Shown here in pieces: positions 1-7,883 of a stretch of DNA of 42,457 bases. The stretch is from Promicromonospora citrea (GTDB taxonomy: Bacteria > Actinomycetota > Actinomycetes > Actinomycetales > Cellulomonadaceae). Each line of letters starts with the position of its first letter. Position 1 is the stretch's first letter. Below the pieces are notes generated by a model, which saw only the letters and a program-made list of their open reading frames with translations, had not been told where the DNA came from and searched no databases. The DNA lies in assembly GCF_013004695.1 (NCBI RefSeq), contig NZ_JABEMG010000028.1, forward strand, positions 1 to 42,457, in the 5' to 3' direction. The translations under genes were made by a program, and so were the position numbers.

Positions 1-542
1 GGCAGCCCGTTCGCCGGGGCCGCGTCACCCGGAGCCCTGCTCGCGTCCGGCGCCGACTCGTCCGCCGGCACGCCGGTCGCAGGCCGCCGGGTCGCAGGCG
101 GCCGGGCCGCCGACGATCCCGCCTGCGGGTACCGGGTGCCCGGTCGGGAGCCCGGTTCGGCTCCGGCGTCCCACACCCGCGCGATGCCGAGGCCGCGCAG
201 CGCGACGTCGGTGACGGTGACGCCGTCGGGCCCGATCCAGCACTCGGGCTGGAAGTGGTCGTCCGTCGCGGCGTCCCAGCGCCGCATGAACGGCGTGCCG
301 CTCGCGGTGATGACGACGGAGCCGTACGCCGCGGGCAGCGGCTCGGCCGGGACGTGCACGAGCGTGTAGGTACCCACGAGGTCGGACGCGCTCACCGAGG
401 CCACGCTGTACCAGTTGCCGTCGGTGTCGCGCTGCACCGCGTACCCGCTGGCGTCGAGCGCGACGGACAGGGGCGGCAGGTCGGCGTCCCGGAGATCCTG
501 ACTGGTCCGGTAGACGGTGCCCACCTGGGCTGCCTGGCTCAT
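1..542 (-). CDS. Hypothetical protein, C-terminus cut by window edge
   Basis: The reading frame starts at ATG 542, preceded by AGGAG about 8 nt upstream, and stays open to base 1, so at least 180 codons are present and the stop lies outside the window. The first ~125 residues look like a folded domain rich in Trp, Tyr and Val (WYSVASVS, TYTLVHVP, PFMRRWDA). The visible remainder is low-complexity and rich in Pro, Ala and Arg. No signal peptide or membrane segment is seen. I do not recognise a family and assign no function. The frame is chosen because it has a ribosome site and a sensible N-terminus; competing frames here are GC-rich shadows. Confidence 0.55.
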   Translation of the reverse strand, partial: MSQAAQVGTVYRTSQDLRDADLPPLSVALDASGYAVQRDTDGNWYSVASVSASDLVGTYTLVHVPAEPLPAAYGSVVITASGTPFMRRWDAATDDHFQPECWIGPDGVTVTDVALRGLGIARVWDAGAEPGSRPGTRYPQAGSSAARPPATRRPATGVPADESAPDASRAPGDAAPANGL

Positions 543-707
543 CGCGCGCTCTCCTCGTCGGGGTATGGGCTGTTATCACCCATCCAAGCGGAAACTCCGC
601 GATTCGGCTGGACCACGACACCCCGGGCACGGAAACGTGCGGTCGAGGTGCGCGACGGCGCGGGTGCCGCACACACGCACCTGCATGGCCAGGAGGAGGC
701 CCCGATC

Positions 708-769
708 CGCCGACCCAGCGATCGTGCCCAGATCTGGCCGAGGATCTGGGCACGATCGCTGGGTCGGCG
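708..769. terminator. Perfect 27-bp inverted repeat, probable terminator
   Basis: Arms 708-734 and 743-769 are exact reverse complements around an 8-nt loop, with GATC at the inner ends. The structure starts 27 nt past the stop of the enoyl-CoA hydratase-like gene (stop 798-796). There is no T-tract, which is common in high-GC actinobacterial terminators. Confidence 0.65.
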
Positions 770-795
770 AGAGTCAGCGACCCCCGCCTGCGCGG

Positions 796-1644
796 TCAGC
801 GCGCGTCGAGGAACTCCTCCAGCGCGCGCTCGTTCTCCGGCGTCTGCATGCCCTCGGCGAGCGCCGCCGTCAGCTTCTCCTCGATCTCCGGCGGCGACGG
901 GTACACGCCGGACAGCGCGGCGGCCTCGGTCTTCAGGTCCTCGTACAGCCGGTCGCCCGCCGTCGTGGGGTCGACGGCGGCCTTGGCCGCGCGGATCTGC
1001 GCAGGCAGGCGCGAGCCGATCCGGTGGGCGACCTCGTCGACGAACCGGTCGAGGTCGGCGGCCGGCACGGCCCGCGTGATCCAGCCGTAGAGCTCGGCGG
1101 TGCGAGTGTCGTACAGGTCGGCGGTGAGGATCGCCTCCAGGACACGCGAGCGCCCGACGGCGCGGGCGAGGAGCTGCGTGCCGCCGCCGCCCGGGATGAT
1201 GCCGAGGCGCCCCTCGATCTGGCCCATCCAGGTCTCGTCGGCCGCCGCGTACCGCAGGTCCGCGGCCTGGGCGAGCTCGCTGCCGCCGCCGCGCAGGTAG
1301 CCGCGGAGCTTGGCGATGGTGATCTGGGGCAGCACGCGGATGCTCGCGACGAGGTGCTGCAGCGGCAGCAGGCCCTCGAACCCCTCGTCGTCGGCGCTCA
1401 GCGCGAAGAACCCTTCCGGGTCCGCGCCGTAGCCGACGTCGACGTGCGCGGCGAAGAAGTCGGGCACGGAGCTCTCGAGCACGACGACCCGGACGGTGTC
1501 GTCGTGGGCGACCGTGCGGACGAACCGCTTGAGATCGGGGATGAGGGTGCTGTCGAGCAGGTTCAGCGGCGGGTGGTTCATCGTCACGGTGAGCACGCTC
1601 CCCGAGCGGGTCACGGTGAGTGCTTCGAAGGTGTCATCGGTCAT
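796..1644 (-). CDS. Enoyl-CoA hydratase/isomerase-like protein
   Basis: A 282-residue crotonase-fold protein expected to act on an acyl-CoA or related thioester in the cytoplasm. The N-terminal strand (LTVTMNHPPLNLLD) is typical of the family. The oxyanion-hole region reads KLRGYLRGGGSELA, and the glutamate-containing segment reads GQIEGRLGIIPGGGGTQ, so the usual catalytic Glu of the PEI..GIIPG motif is present. The C-terminus (PPEIEEKL to LEEFLDAR) is shared in style and length with the second paralogue at 11695-12543. The ATG at 1644 starts 58 nt after the ketosynthase stop, suggesting one operon from the promoter near 2940-2990. The true substrate cannot be deduced; a biosynthetic rather than beta-oxidation role is possible given the FabF-type neighbour. 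Confidence 0.85.
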   Translation of the reverse strand: MTDDTFEALTVTRSGSVLTVTMNHPPLNLLDSTLIPDLKRFVRTVAHDDTVRVVVLESSVPDFFAAHVDVGYGADPEGFFALSADDEGFEGLLPLQHLVASIRVLPQITIAKLRGYLRGGGSELAQAADLRYAAADETWMGQIEGRLGIIPGGGGTQLLARAVGRSRVLEAILTADLYDTRTAELYGWITRAVPAADLDRFVDEVAHRIGSRLPAQIRAAKAAVDPTTAGDRLYEDLKTEAAALSGVYPSPPEIEEKLTAALAEGMQTPENERALEEFLDAR

Positions 1645-1702
1645 GCCTCGACCGTAGAACCTACCGCTGACGTCAGAGACAAGTGTGGTGTGCGCCCCGC
1701 GC

Positions 1703-2928
1703 TCACGGTCGCGCGAGCACCAGGGCCACGTTCTGCCCGCCGAACCCGAAGGAGTTGCTGAGCACCGCGCGCTGCTCGCCGTCGCGGCGCCGGTCGGCCA
1801 CGTCCAGCCCGACCTCCGGGTCCACGCCCGCCTCGGCGAGGTTGCGCGTCGGCGGCACCACGCCCTGCTCGACGGCGAGGACGGCGGTGATCGCCTCGAG
1901 GCGGCAGCCCCGAAGAGGTGGCCGAGGCTCGCCTTGGGTGCCGTGACCGTCACCCGCCCGAAGACCTCGGCGATGGCGCGCGCCTCTCCGACGTCGCCGA
2001 CCGGCGTGCCCGTCGCGTGCACGTTCACGTGCGAGACGGCCGAGGCGGCGAGCCCGGCCTGGGCGAGGGCCTTGCGCATGGCGGCGACCTGGCCGGCGCC
2101 GTCGGGCGCGGGGGCGGTGACGTGGTACGCGTCCGAGGTGATCCCGGCGCCCGCGAGGACGGCGCGGACCCGGGCGCCGCGCGCGTGCGCGTGCTCGGCG
2201 CTCTCCAGCACCACGACACCGGCGCCCTCCCCGAGCACGAACCCGCTGCGGTCCGCCGCGAACGGCCGGGACGCCGACGCGGGGTCGCCCGCGTGGTGCG
2301 ACAGCGCACGGGCCTGGGCGAACCCGGCGACCGTGATCGGCGTGATCGCAGCGTCCGTCCCGCCCGCGACGACGACGTCGGCCTCCCCCGCGCGGATCAG
2401 CCGCGCCCCGAGGGCGAGGGCTACCGCGCCCGACGAGCACGCCGAGACCGGCGTGTAGGCCCCGCCGCGGGCGCCGAGCTCGATGCTCACGACCGCCGCA
2501 GCGGCGTTCGGCATGAGCATGGGCACGGTGCGCGGGGACACCCGGCGGAGCCCGTCGGCCTCCAGCACGTCGTCCTGCTGCAGCAGGGTCTGCACCCCAC
2601 CGATACCCGTGCCGACCGACACCACGAGCCGGTCGGGGTCGACGTCCGGCGCCCCGGCGTCGGCCCACGCCTCGTGCGCGGCGACGAGGGCGACCTGCTG
2701 CGCCCGGTCGAGCCGGCGGGCCTGGACGGGCGGGAGCGCTGCCGCCGGGTCGACAGCCAGGACGCCCGCCGTCACGGGCGGCAGGTCGGTGCCCGTGCCG
2801 CGCAGCACGTCGCCGCGGATCCCGGTCCGGCCGGCGAGCAGCGCCTCCCACGTGGAGGCGGCGTCGCCGCCCAGCGGTGTCGTGGCACCCACACCCGTGA
2901 CGACCACCTCGGTCCGTGCCTGCGCCAT
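1703..2928 (-). pseudogene. FabF-type 3-oxoacyl-ACP synthase, frameshifted
   Basis: The ATG at 2928 has GGAG 8 nt upstream. The frame encodes a KAS II type ketosynthase with the full catalytic set: Cys164 in SACSSGA, His304 in VHATGTPVGD, Lys332 and His337 in KASLGHLFGAA. Directly after GHLFGAA (about bases 1898-1907) homology jumps to another frame, which supplies LEAITAVLAVEQGVVPPTRN and the C-terminal SFGFGGQNVALVLARP ending at TGA 1705-1703. Compared with the usual GAAG-x-LEAI spacing, about 4 nt (or 1 nt plus a codon) are missing. The loss removes the C-terminal third, so the enzyme should be inactive unless this is a sequencing error. The wrong frame stays open into the next gene and could mislead an annotator into calling a fusion. 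Confidence 0.75.
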
Positions 2929-2944
2929 GTCGATCACTCCGTTC

Positions 2945-2987
2945 TTGTATGCCATACAAACTCTCGGAGCATTTGTATCACATACAA
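2945..2987. promoter_or_regulatory. Twin palindromic operators between ketosynthase and TetR
   Basis: Two palindromes lie 28 bp apart centre to centre: TTGTATG-C-CATACAA (2945-2959) and TTGTAT-CAC-ATACAA (2973-2987). The second overlaps TACAAT (2983-2988), a good -10 placed 7 nt before the TetR ATG at 2996. These are probable sites for the adjacent TetR protein, controlling both divergent units. Confidence 0.75.
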
Positions 2988-2995
2988 TTCCCACC

Positions 2996-3610
2996 ATGGA
3001 GACCGGCACCGACACCCCGGCCGTCGCGACCGTCGGGCGGCGCACCGCGACGGGACGTGGCGACGCCACGCGGACCCGCATCCTCGAGGCGACCGCGCGG
3101 CTGTGCACGGAGCGGGCCGGCGGAGAGCTGAGCGTCGCGCAGATCGCGGAGGCCGCAGGCGTCTTCCCGAACCAGGTCACCTACCACTTCGGGTCCAAGG
3201 ACTCGCTGCTCGTGCACGCGGCCTTCCTCGCCCTGCTGCACGACGCCGAGCGCCTCGAGAAGCTGGGCGCGCAGGCCCCGGACGCCGCGGCGTTCCGCCG
3301 CACGATCGCGCGCGTGGTGCTCGCCCTGCCGTCGCTGCCCGCCGTCGCGCGCGCTCTGGCCGCCGGGATCTCGCGACCCGATCTCGCACCGGTCGTCGAC
3401 CGGCACCTGCAGCTCCTGTTCCGGCAGTCGGAGCGCTACGTCGCGCGCCTCACGGCCGGGCGCGGCTGGGCCGCGGACCGTCCGCTCCCCGTGGAGGTCC
3501 GCACCTTCTGGAGCACGGCGCTCGGCGCGGTGCTGCTCGCCCGGGCGGGTGTCGGCGGCACGCCGGCCGACCTCGACCTGGCCGGGACACTGACCTTGCG
3601 CGAGGGCTGA
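2996..3610 (+). CDS. TetR-family transcriptional regulator
   Basis: A 204-residue TetR repressor. The N-terminal helix-turn-helix runs about residues 20-68 (TRTRILEATARLCTE to VTYHFGSKDSLLVHAAF); the remainder is the all-helical ligand-binding half. The ATG at 2996 sits 7 nt after TACAAT with no clear ribosome site, so the mRNA is probably leaderless. It is divergent from the ketosynthase and hydratase-like genes and shares with them a 67-bp spacer carrying two matching palindromes. By family logic it represses both itself and the acyl-chain operon until an acyl-CoA-like ligand binds. The ligand is inference. Confidence 0.85.
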   Translation: METGTDTPAVATVGRRTATGRGDATRTRILEATARLCTERAGGELSVAQIAEAAGVFPNQVTYHFGSKDSLLVHAAFLALLHDAERLEKLGAQAPDAAAFRRTIARVVLALPSLPAVARALAAGISRPDLAPVVDRHLQLLFRQSERYVARLTAGRGWAADRPLPVEVRTFWSTALGAVLLARAGVGGTPADLDLAGTLTLREG

Positions 3611-3635
3611 TCAGCCGGCCGCGCGCACATCGGCC

Positions 3636-4421
3636 TCAGGTCAGCCGACCGAGCCACTCCTGGAACATGGCGTGCTCCGCCTCGGTGAACGGCACCGCGG
3701 CCCCGGACGAGGACAGCGCCGCACCGAGCGCTACCGCGTGCCTCCGGTCGGCGGCGGACAGCACGCCGTCCGCCGCCTCGCCCGCAGCCTCGGCCTCGGC
3801 CGCGGTCTCGGCAGCCGGCACCGTGACCGCGGCGAGGACCGCTTCGCGGCACGCGTGCGACAGGGACGGGTCACGCCGCTCCGGCGGCGTGGCCATCAGC
3901 GTGAGCGTCACACCGCGGCCTGCCGAGTGGATCATCTGCGCCGCCGTCTCGACGTCGCGCGTGAGCCGGCCGGCCTCGGCGACGCGTCGCACGAGTCCGC
4001 GCAGGATCTCCGCCCCCTCGTCGGCCGCCGGGTTCGCCTGGTCGGGCGCGTACCGACCGTAGATCTGGGCGTACACGTAGGGGTGGCCGAGCCCGAAGCC
4101 CACGTGCAGGTCCCACCCGGCGCGCAGGTCGTCCACCGGGTCCGCGTGCCGCTCCCGGGTGGTCTTCGCCTCGAGGTAGTCCGCGACGCACCGCGCCGCC
4201 GCACTCACCATGAGGCCGTCCATGTCGCCGTACAGGCGGTAGATCGTCATGGCCTGCACGCCGGCGGCGGCGCTCACGGCGCGCGTCGTCACCGCGCCAG
4301 GACCCTGCTCGTCCAGGAGACGCAGGGCGGCGGTCTCGATCGCGGCACGCTGCGCCTCGCGACGATGCTCGCGCCCCGGGGCCTCGACGGTCCCCCCGGC
4401 TGCCTGCTGCGTTCGATCCAT
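3636..4421 (-). CDS. TetR-family transcriptional regulator
   Basis: A 261-residue TetR protein, somewhat long for the family because of an Ala/Glu-rich insert near residues 205-220. The helix-turn-helix is at about residues 22-70 (RAAIETAALRLLDEQ, TTRAVSAAAGVQAMTIYRLYGDMDGL). The ATG at 4421 follows TAGCAT by 7 nt, so the transcript is probably leaderless. It is divergent from the short-chain dehydrogenase at 4508, and the 86-bp spacer carries a dyad (4431-4452) overlapping its own -10. It most likely represses itself and the dehydrogenase. Its stop lies 25 bp from that of the preceding TetR gene, which converges on it. Confidence 0.85.
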   Translation of the reverse strand: MDRTQQAAGGTVEAPGREHRREAQRAAIETAALRLLDEQGPGAVTTRAVSAAAGVQAMTIYRLYGDMDGLMVSAAARCVADYLEAKTTRERHADPVDDLRAGWDLHVGFGLGHPYVYAQIYGRYAPDQANPAADEGAEILRGLVRRVAEAGRLTRDVETAAQMIHSAGRGVTLTLMATPPERRDPSLSHACREAVLAAVTVPAAETAAEAEAAGEAADGVLSAADRRHAVALGAALSSSGAAVPFTEAEHAMFQEWLGRLT

Positions 4422-4430
4422 GTGATCGAT

Positions 4431-4452
4431 GCTATCACTCTGACGTGATCGC
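4431..4452. promoter_or_regulatory. Dyad operator for TetR/SDR divergon
   Basis: GCTATCAC-N6-GTGATCGC, 7 of 8 positions paired, lies in the TetR/dehydrogenase spacer. It overlaps the TetR -10 (minus-strand TAGCAT, 4434-4429). Confidence 0.55.
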
Positions 4453-4507
4453 TATTGTGTTACCGTTGCACTCACCACTGCGTTATCGATGACAACAGGA
4501 GGATGTC

Positions 4508-5245
4508 ATGACCGACAACGAGACCCGGGTCGCGATCGTCACCGGCGGCTCCCGCGGGATCGGGGCCGAGGTCGCCCAGCGGCTCGCCGCTGACGGCACG
4601 GCCGTCGCGCTCGCCTACGCAGGCAACAAGGCAGCTGCCGACCAGGTGGTCGCCACGATCAGGGAACGCGGCGGGTCCGCCTTCGCGATGCAGGCCGACA
4701 TCGCCGACGAGGACCAGGTGAGCGCCCTCTTCGACGCCACCGCCGAGCGGTTCGGCGCGGTCGACGTCGTCGTGAACGCGGCCGGCGTCATGGAGCTGGC
4801 CCCGGTCGTCGACCTCGACCTCGCCGTCCTCGACCACATGCACCGCACGAACATCCGCGGCACGTTCGTGGTGAGCCGGATCGCCGCCCGGACCGTGCGG
4901 CCAGGCGGCGCGATCATCACGTTCTCCACCTCCGTGACGAAGCTCGCGCTGCCCGGCTACGCCGCGTACGCCGCCTCCAAGGGCGCCGTCGACGCGCTCA
5001 CCCTCGTCCTCGCCAAGGAGCTGCGCGGCCGCGACGTCACCGTCAACGCGGTCGCGCCGGGCCCCACGGCGACCGCGCTCTTCCTCGACGGCAAGGACGA
5101 GGAGACGATCGAGCGGATGTCGCGGATGAACCCCCTGGAGCGGCTCGGCACGCCCGGCGACATCGCCGAAGTCGTGTCGTTCCTCGCCGGCCCGGGCCGG
5201 TGGGTCAACGGGCAGGTGGTGTACGCCAACGGTGGGATGGCCTGA
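4508..5245 (+). CDS. Short-chain dehydrogenase/reductase (SDR)
   Basis: A 245-residue classical SDR, predicted to be an NAD(P)-dependent oxidoreductase. The cofactor motif TGGSRGIG is at residues 12-19 and NAAG near residue 90. The catalytic Ser lies in ITFSTSV and the Tyr/Lys pair in GYAAYAASKGAVDAL. The C-terminus (NGQVVYANGGMA) is complete for the family. The start is clear: AGGAGG ends 4 nt before ATG 4508. It resembles FabG-like reductases that act on aldehydes, ketones or quinones; the substrate is not deducible. Divergent TetR at 4421 is the likely repressor, so the gene is probably induced by a small hydrophobic compound. Confidence 0.9.
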   Translation: MTDNETRVAIVTGGSRGIGAEVAQRLAADGTAVALAYAGNKAAADQVVATIRERGGSAFAMQADIADEDQVSALFDATAERFGAVDVVVNAAGVMELAPVVDLDLAVLDHMHRTNIRGTFVVSRIAARTVRPGGAIITFSTSVTKLALPGYAAYAASKGAVDALTLVLAKELRGRDVTVNAVAPGPTATALFLDGKDEETIERMSRMNPLERLGTPGDIAEVVSFLAGPGRWVNGQVVYANGGMA

Positions 5246-5385
5246 GCCGGACCAGCTCTCGCGGCTCGGGTCAGTACTCGATGCGCCCCAGCCGGTTGTG
5301 GAACTCCCCCGTCGGCGGTCGGGACCGATCGTGGCGAGCGCGACCGTCGCGTCGGACCCCTCCGTCACGGTCCGGTGCCCTCGGC

Positions 5386-5733
5386 GACCGTGACGACGAG
5401 CACGCCGAGGAGTTCTCCGCCGACCTCGTCGCCGACCTCCGCGCCGCGAGGGGGCGCTACCCGACGGACCCTGCGCTCACGGAGCTGGTCGACCGGCGGC
5501 GCAGCGCGTCACCGGAGCTCGCCCGGCGATGGGCGCAGGCCCGGGTCGCCGCGCACCGCGCGAGCCGCAAGACCGCCACGACGACGTCGGCCGGGCCGAT
5601 CACCGTGGACTGCGACGTGCTGAGCGTGCCGGGGAGCGATCTTCGGATCGTGGTCTGCACGGCAGTCCCCGGCTCCGAGGACGCCGCCCGGCTCGGCCAG
5701 CTCCGGACGACCGCGCTGCGGGCGCTCGCCTGA
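5386..5733 (+). pseudogene. Remnant of an MmyB-type XRE regulator (C-terminal domain only)
   Basis: About 115 residues, ending at TGA 5733, match the C-terminal ligand-binding domain of MmyB-like regulators: VADLRAARGRYPTDPALTELVDRR, SPELARRWAQARV, ITVDCDVLSVPGSDLRIVVCTAVPGSEDAARL. The N-terminal HTH domain is missing and there is no convincing start; sequence before about 5386 in this frame is not family-like. The opposite strand just upstream encodes EFHNRLGRIEY followed by a stop (about 5277-5310), possibly the tail of another broken gene. The remnant abuts the distal att site of the island, so it may be debris from earlier insertion or deletion events. An intact relative lies inside the island at 10751. 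Confidence 0.6.
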
Positions 5734-5757
5734 CCGGCTGACCTTCCGAAAAGCACT

Positions 5758-5791
5758 CAGGCCCCGGGAATCCGAAGATTCCCGGGGCCTG
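5758..5791. terminator. 15-bp stem terminator beside attR (original tRNA terminator)
   Basis: Arms 5758-5772 and 5777-5791 pair perfectly around a CGAA loop. Read on the minus strand it directly follows the tRNA 3' fragment and is followed by CTTTTCGG, as expected of the tRNA gene's original terminator. Confidence 0.75.
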
Positions 5792-5796
5792 ATTTC

Positions 5797-5831
5797 GTAG
5801 CGGGGGCAGGATTTGAACCTGCGACCTCTGG
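5797..5831 (-). repeat. attR: 35-bp copy of the tRNA-fMet 3' part
   Basis: Identical over 35 bp to 26112-26146. On the minus strand it covers the 3' side of the anticodon stem, variable loop, T arm and acceptor strand. The 5' half of the tRNA is absent here, so it is not a gene but the target-site duplication left by integration. Confidence 0.85.
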
Positions 5832-6160
5832 AACTTGTTGTGCCCAAGTTGTCCCACTACGGAAAGGTCTGGAGTCGGCGGGATCTACCTTGGTTTTTCG
5901 GGGGATAACCCAACTGACAGGGACGATGCTAGCGCAACCTCAGGGAATGGGCCTGGGCGTGGCTGGATCCGTTTGGACTGAATCTGTTGCGTATTTGTTG
6001 CGGGGCTCGAATCACTGCGGACATCGCTTCTTGGGTGGTGGTCCGCAAACATCGACACCTCGGACGCATCTCGTGGCGGCAGTAGACGAACACGTCAGTA
6101 CACCGCGGAGTATCCTGTTTGCTCACATCGATCCGGACAGACACGGGAGCACGCAGGCAG
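5832..6160. other. Gene-free island end
   Basis: I see no convincing protein gene in these 329 bases. They hold TACGGAAAG (5858-5866), the 25-bp subterminal repeat (5986-6010), and the promoter region of the TetR gene at 6161. The latter includes TAGACGAAC (6083-6091), which matches a half-site of the palindrome at 6929-6952. Confidence 0.6.
5986..6010 (+). repeat. Subterminal direct repeat, possible integrase arm site (distal end)
   Basis: 21 of 25 positions match 26035-26059 in the same orientation; the core is GTTGCGT-N3-TGTTGCGG. It lies 155 bp inside the attR core. A role as integrase arm-type site is inferred from its presence at both ends. Confidence 0.55.
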
Positions 6161-6784
6161 ATGAGCACCACGACGCCAGAGCGGCCGCCTGCGGATGCTG
6201 ACGGAACCGCAAAGCGTTCCGTCCGGGATCGGATCCTCGACGCTGCATCCGAGCTGTTCTACGCGCGCGGGATCCACGCGACCAGCGCGGACAAGATCAT
6301 CGAGCTCTCCGGCGTCACGAAGGTGACGTTCTACCGGTACTTCCGGACCAAGGACGTCCTCGTGGTGGCCTACCTGGAACGCCAGGCAGCGTGGGAGCGC
6401 GGGGCACTCGACGGCCTTCGCCGGTCCTCCGGCGACGACGCCCAGGCGCTGCGGCGGTTCGCGGCGGCGATCGGCGCCGAGAGCTGCAAGCCGGGCTTTC
6501 GGGGGTGCGCGTTCATCAACGCGGCGGCCGAGTACCCCGATCCGGAAGGGCCAGTCCGAAAGGTGGTCGCGCAGCACCGCGGCTGGTACCGGGCGACGTT
6601 CGCCGGGATGCTCGGCCGGATCGGTGTGAACGACCCAGCGCGGGCCGCAGACGAGGTCATGATGCTGCGCGACGGCGCCATGGTGGCCGGCTCCCTCGAC
6701 GAGCCGTCCCGCGTGGGTGGCGCCCTGGAACGGGCGATCTTCGCAGTCATCGACGCCAGCCGGGCAACGCGCACCGCCGGCTGA
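6161..6784 (+). CDS. TetR-family transcriptional regulator
   Basis: A 207-residue TetR protein. The helix-turn-helix is at about residues 22-67 (RDRILDAASELFYARGIHATSADKIIE, KVTFYRYFRTKDVLV). The C-terminal half contains KPGFRGCAFINAAAEYPDP, a segment common in one TetR subgroup. I chose ATG 6161 (GGGAG upstream); an upstream TTG at 6119 would add 14 residues with no homology value. A TAGACGAAC half-site lies upstream at 6083-6091, and a full palindrome of the same type precedes the next gene, suggesting autoregulation and control of the hydrolase/Ohr pair downstream. Confidence 0.85.
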   Translation: MSTTTPERPPADADGTAKRSVRDRILDAASELFYARGIHATSADKIIELSGVTKVTFYRYFRTKDVLVVAYLERQAAWERGALDGLRRSSGDDAQALRRFAAAIGAESCKPGFRGCAFINAAAEYPDPEGPVRKVVAQHRGWYRATFAGMLGRIGVNDPARAADEVMMLRDGAMVAGSLDEPSRVGGALERAIFAVIDASRATRTAG

Positions 6785-6928
6785 GCGTCTCACCCCCCCC
6801 GCGCAGCAACCGCCCGCGGCAAGGGACCGGAGTCTGACACCACGACCGTGGCGCCAGGCTCCGGCCTTTTGCGCGCCCATCGACCTCCCGCCGCAGAGCA
6901 CCTTGTGCTGCTGTCACTTCGGACGTAC

Positions 6929-6952
6929 GGTAGACGTACTAGTTCGTCTACC
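6929..6952. promoter_or_regulatory. Palindromic operator upstream of the secreted hydrolase
   Basis: GGTAGACG-N8-CGTCTACC is a perfect 8-bp-arm dyad, 28 bp before the hydrolase ATG. The reverse strand reads TAGACGAAC, which is found again upstream of the TetR gene at 6083. It is a probable site for that TetR. Confidence 0.65.
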
Positions 6953-6980
6953 GACGGACGTTCGAACGAGAGGGACCCTC

Positions 6981-7817
6981 ATGAGGCTCGGCAATCCGCT
7001 CCGACGGCCGCTGCGCACCACCATCGGCGCCGCCCTGGGCGTAGCGCTGACACTCGGCGTCGGCGCAGGACTGGCACAGGCCGACAGCCGGCACCCCGGC
7101 CGCAGCAAGACCGAGAAGCCCACCGTCGTACTCGTGCATGGCGCGTTCGCGGACGCCAGTGGCTGGGGCGGTGTGGTCGGCGAGCTGCAGCACGACGGCT
7201 ATCCCGTGCTCGCCGTCGCCGACCCGCTGCGCGGCCTGGCATCCGACTCCGCATACGTCCGCAGCGTCGTCGACTCGGTCGACGGCGACGTGGTCCTGGT
7301 CGGCCACTCCTACGGCGGCGCGGTCATCACCAACGCCGCCACCGGCGCAGAGAACGTCGAAGCACTGGTGTACGTGGCGGCCTTCGCCCCGGACCTGGGC
7401 GAGACGATCAACAAGTTCAACGACCCCGCGCAGTACCCGGGCAGCGAGCTGACGCCGGACGCGCTGGTCTTCCGCCCCTACCCGGGCGGCGTCGACGTCA
7501 CCATCGATCCTGCTCGGTTCCAGCGGATCTTTGCCGCGGACCTGCCCTCGCGGCAGACCCGCCTCATGGCCGCGACTCAGCGCCCGGCTGCCGCGGCGTC
7601 CCTGGACGAGCAGTCCGGCGAGCCCGCGTGGAAGACGATCCCCAGCTGGTACCAGATCTCGGCCCGGGACAAGGCCATCTCCCCGGTGGCACAGCGATTC
7701 CTCGCCGAGCGCATGGGCGCACACACCACCACGGTCGACGCCTCGCACGTCGGGTACATCTCGCACCCGGCCAGGACGGCGAACCTCATCGAGTCCGCGG
7801 CCCGCGCGACCAGCTGA
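6981..7817 (+). CDS. Secreted alpha/beta hydrolase
   Basis: A 278-residue protein with a Sec-type signal peptide (basic N-terminus, hydrophobic residues about 14-31, likely cleavage after AQA near residue 34). It has an alpha/beta hydrolase fold: oxyanion HGAFADASGW near residues 53-62, nucleophile Ser110 in GHSYGG, and a C-terminal His in DASHVGYISHP. It resembles small esterase/EstC-like hydrolases acting outside the membrane on esters or similar compounds. GAGAGGG precedes ATG 6981. It lies between a TetR gene and ohr, and a TetR-type palindrome sits in its promoter. The substrate is unknown. Confidence 0.85.
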   Translation: MRLGNPLRRPLRTTIGAALGVALTLGVGAGLAQADSRHPGRSKTEKPTVVLVHGAFADASGWGGVVGELQHDGYPVLAVADPLRGLASDSAYVRSVVDSVDGDVVLVGHSYGGAVITNAATGAENVEALVYVAAFAPDLGETINKFNDPAQYPGSELTPDALVFRPYPGGVDVTIDPARFQRIFAADLPSRQTRLMAATQRPAAAASLDEQSGEPAWKTIPSWYQISARDKAISPVAQRFLAERMGAHTTTVDASHVGYISHPARTANLIESAARATS

Positions 7818-7883
7818 CCTGCCCACTTTCCCATGGCCGGCCGCGGACCAGCGGCCGGCCCCCCACAACGAAGGAGCATCACC

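Noticed and set aside
796-3180. Single 794-residue ketosynthase-hydratase fusion
   Set aside because: The linker after GHLFGAA is out of frame relative to FabF homology; the true C-terminus is encoded in another frame, and the hydratase has its own start.
5200-5733. Intact 177-residue gene
   Set aside because: Only the last ~115 residues resemble a family, the start overlaps the reductase gene, and no ribosome site is present.
5797-5870. Second tRNA-Met gene
   Set aside because: Only the 3' part matches; no 5' half, D arm or anticodon follows, so it is an att duplication.
5890-6171. Small ORFs on either strand in the island end
   Set aside because: No ribosome site or recognisable sequence; the two strands compete and the region carries repeats.
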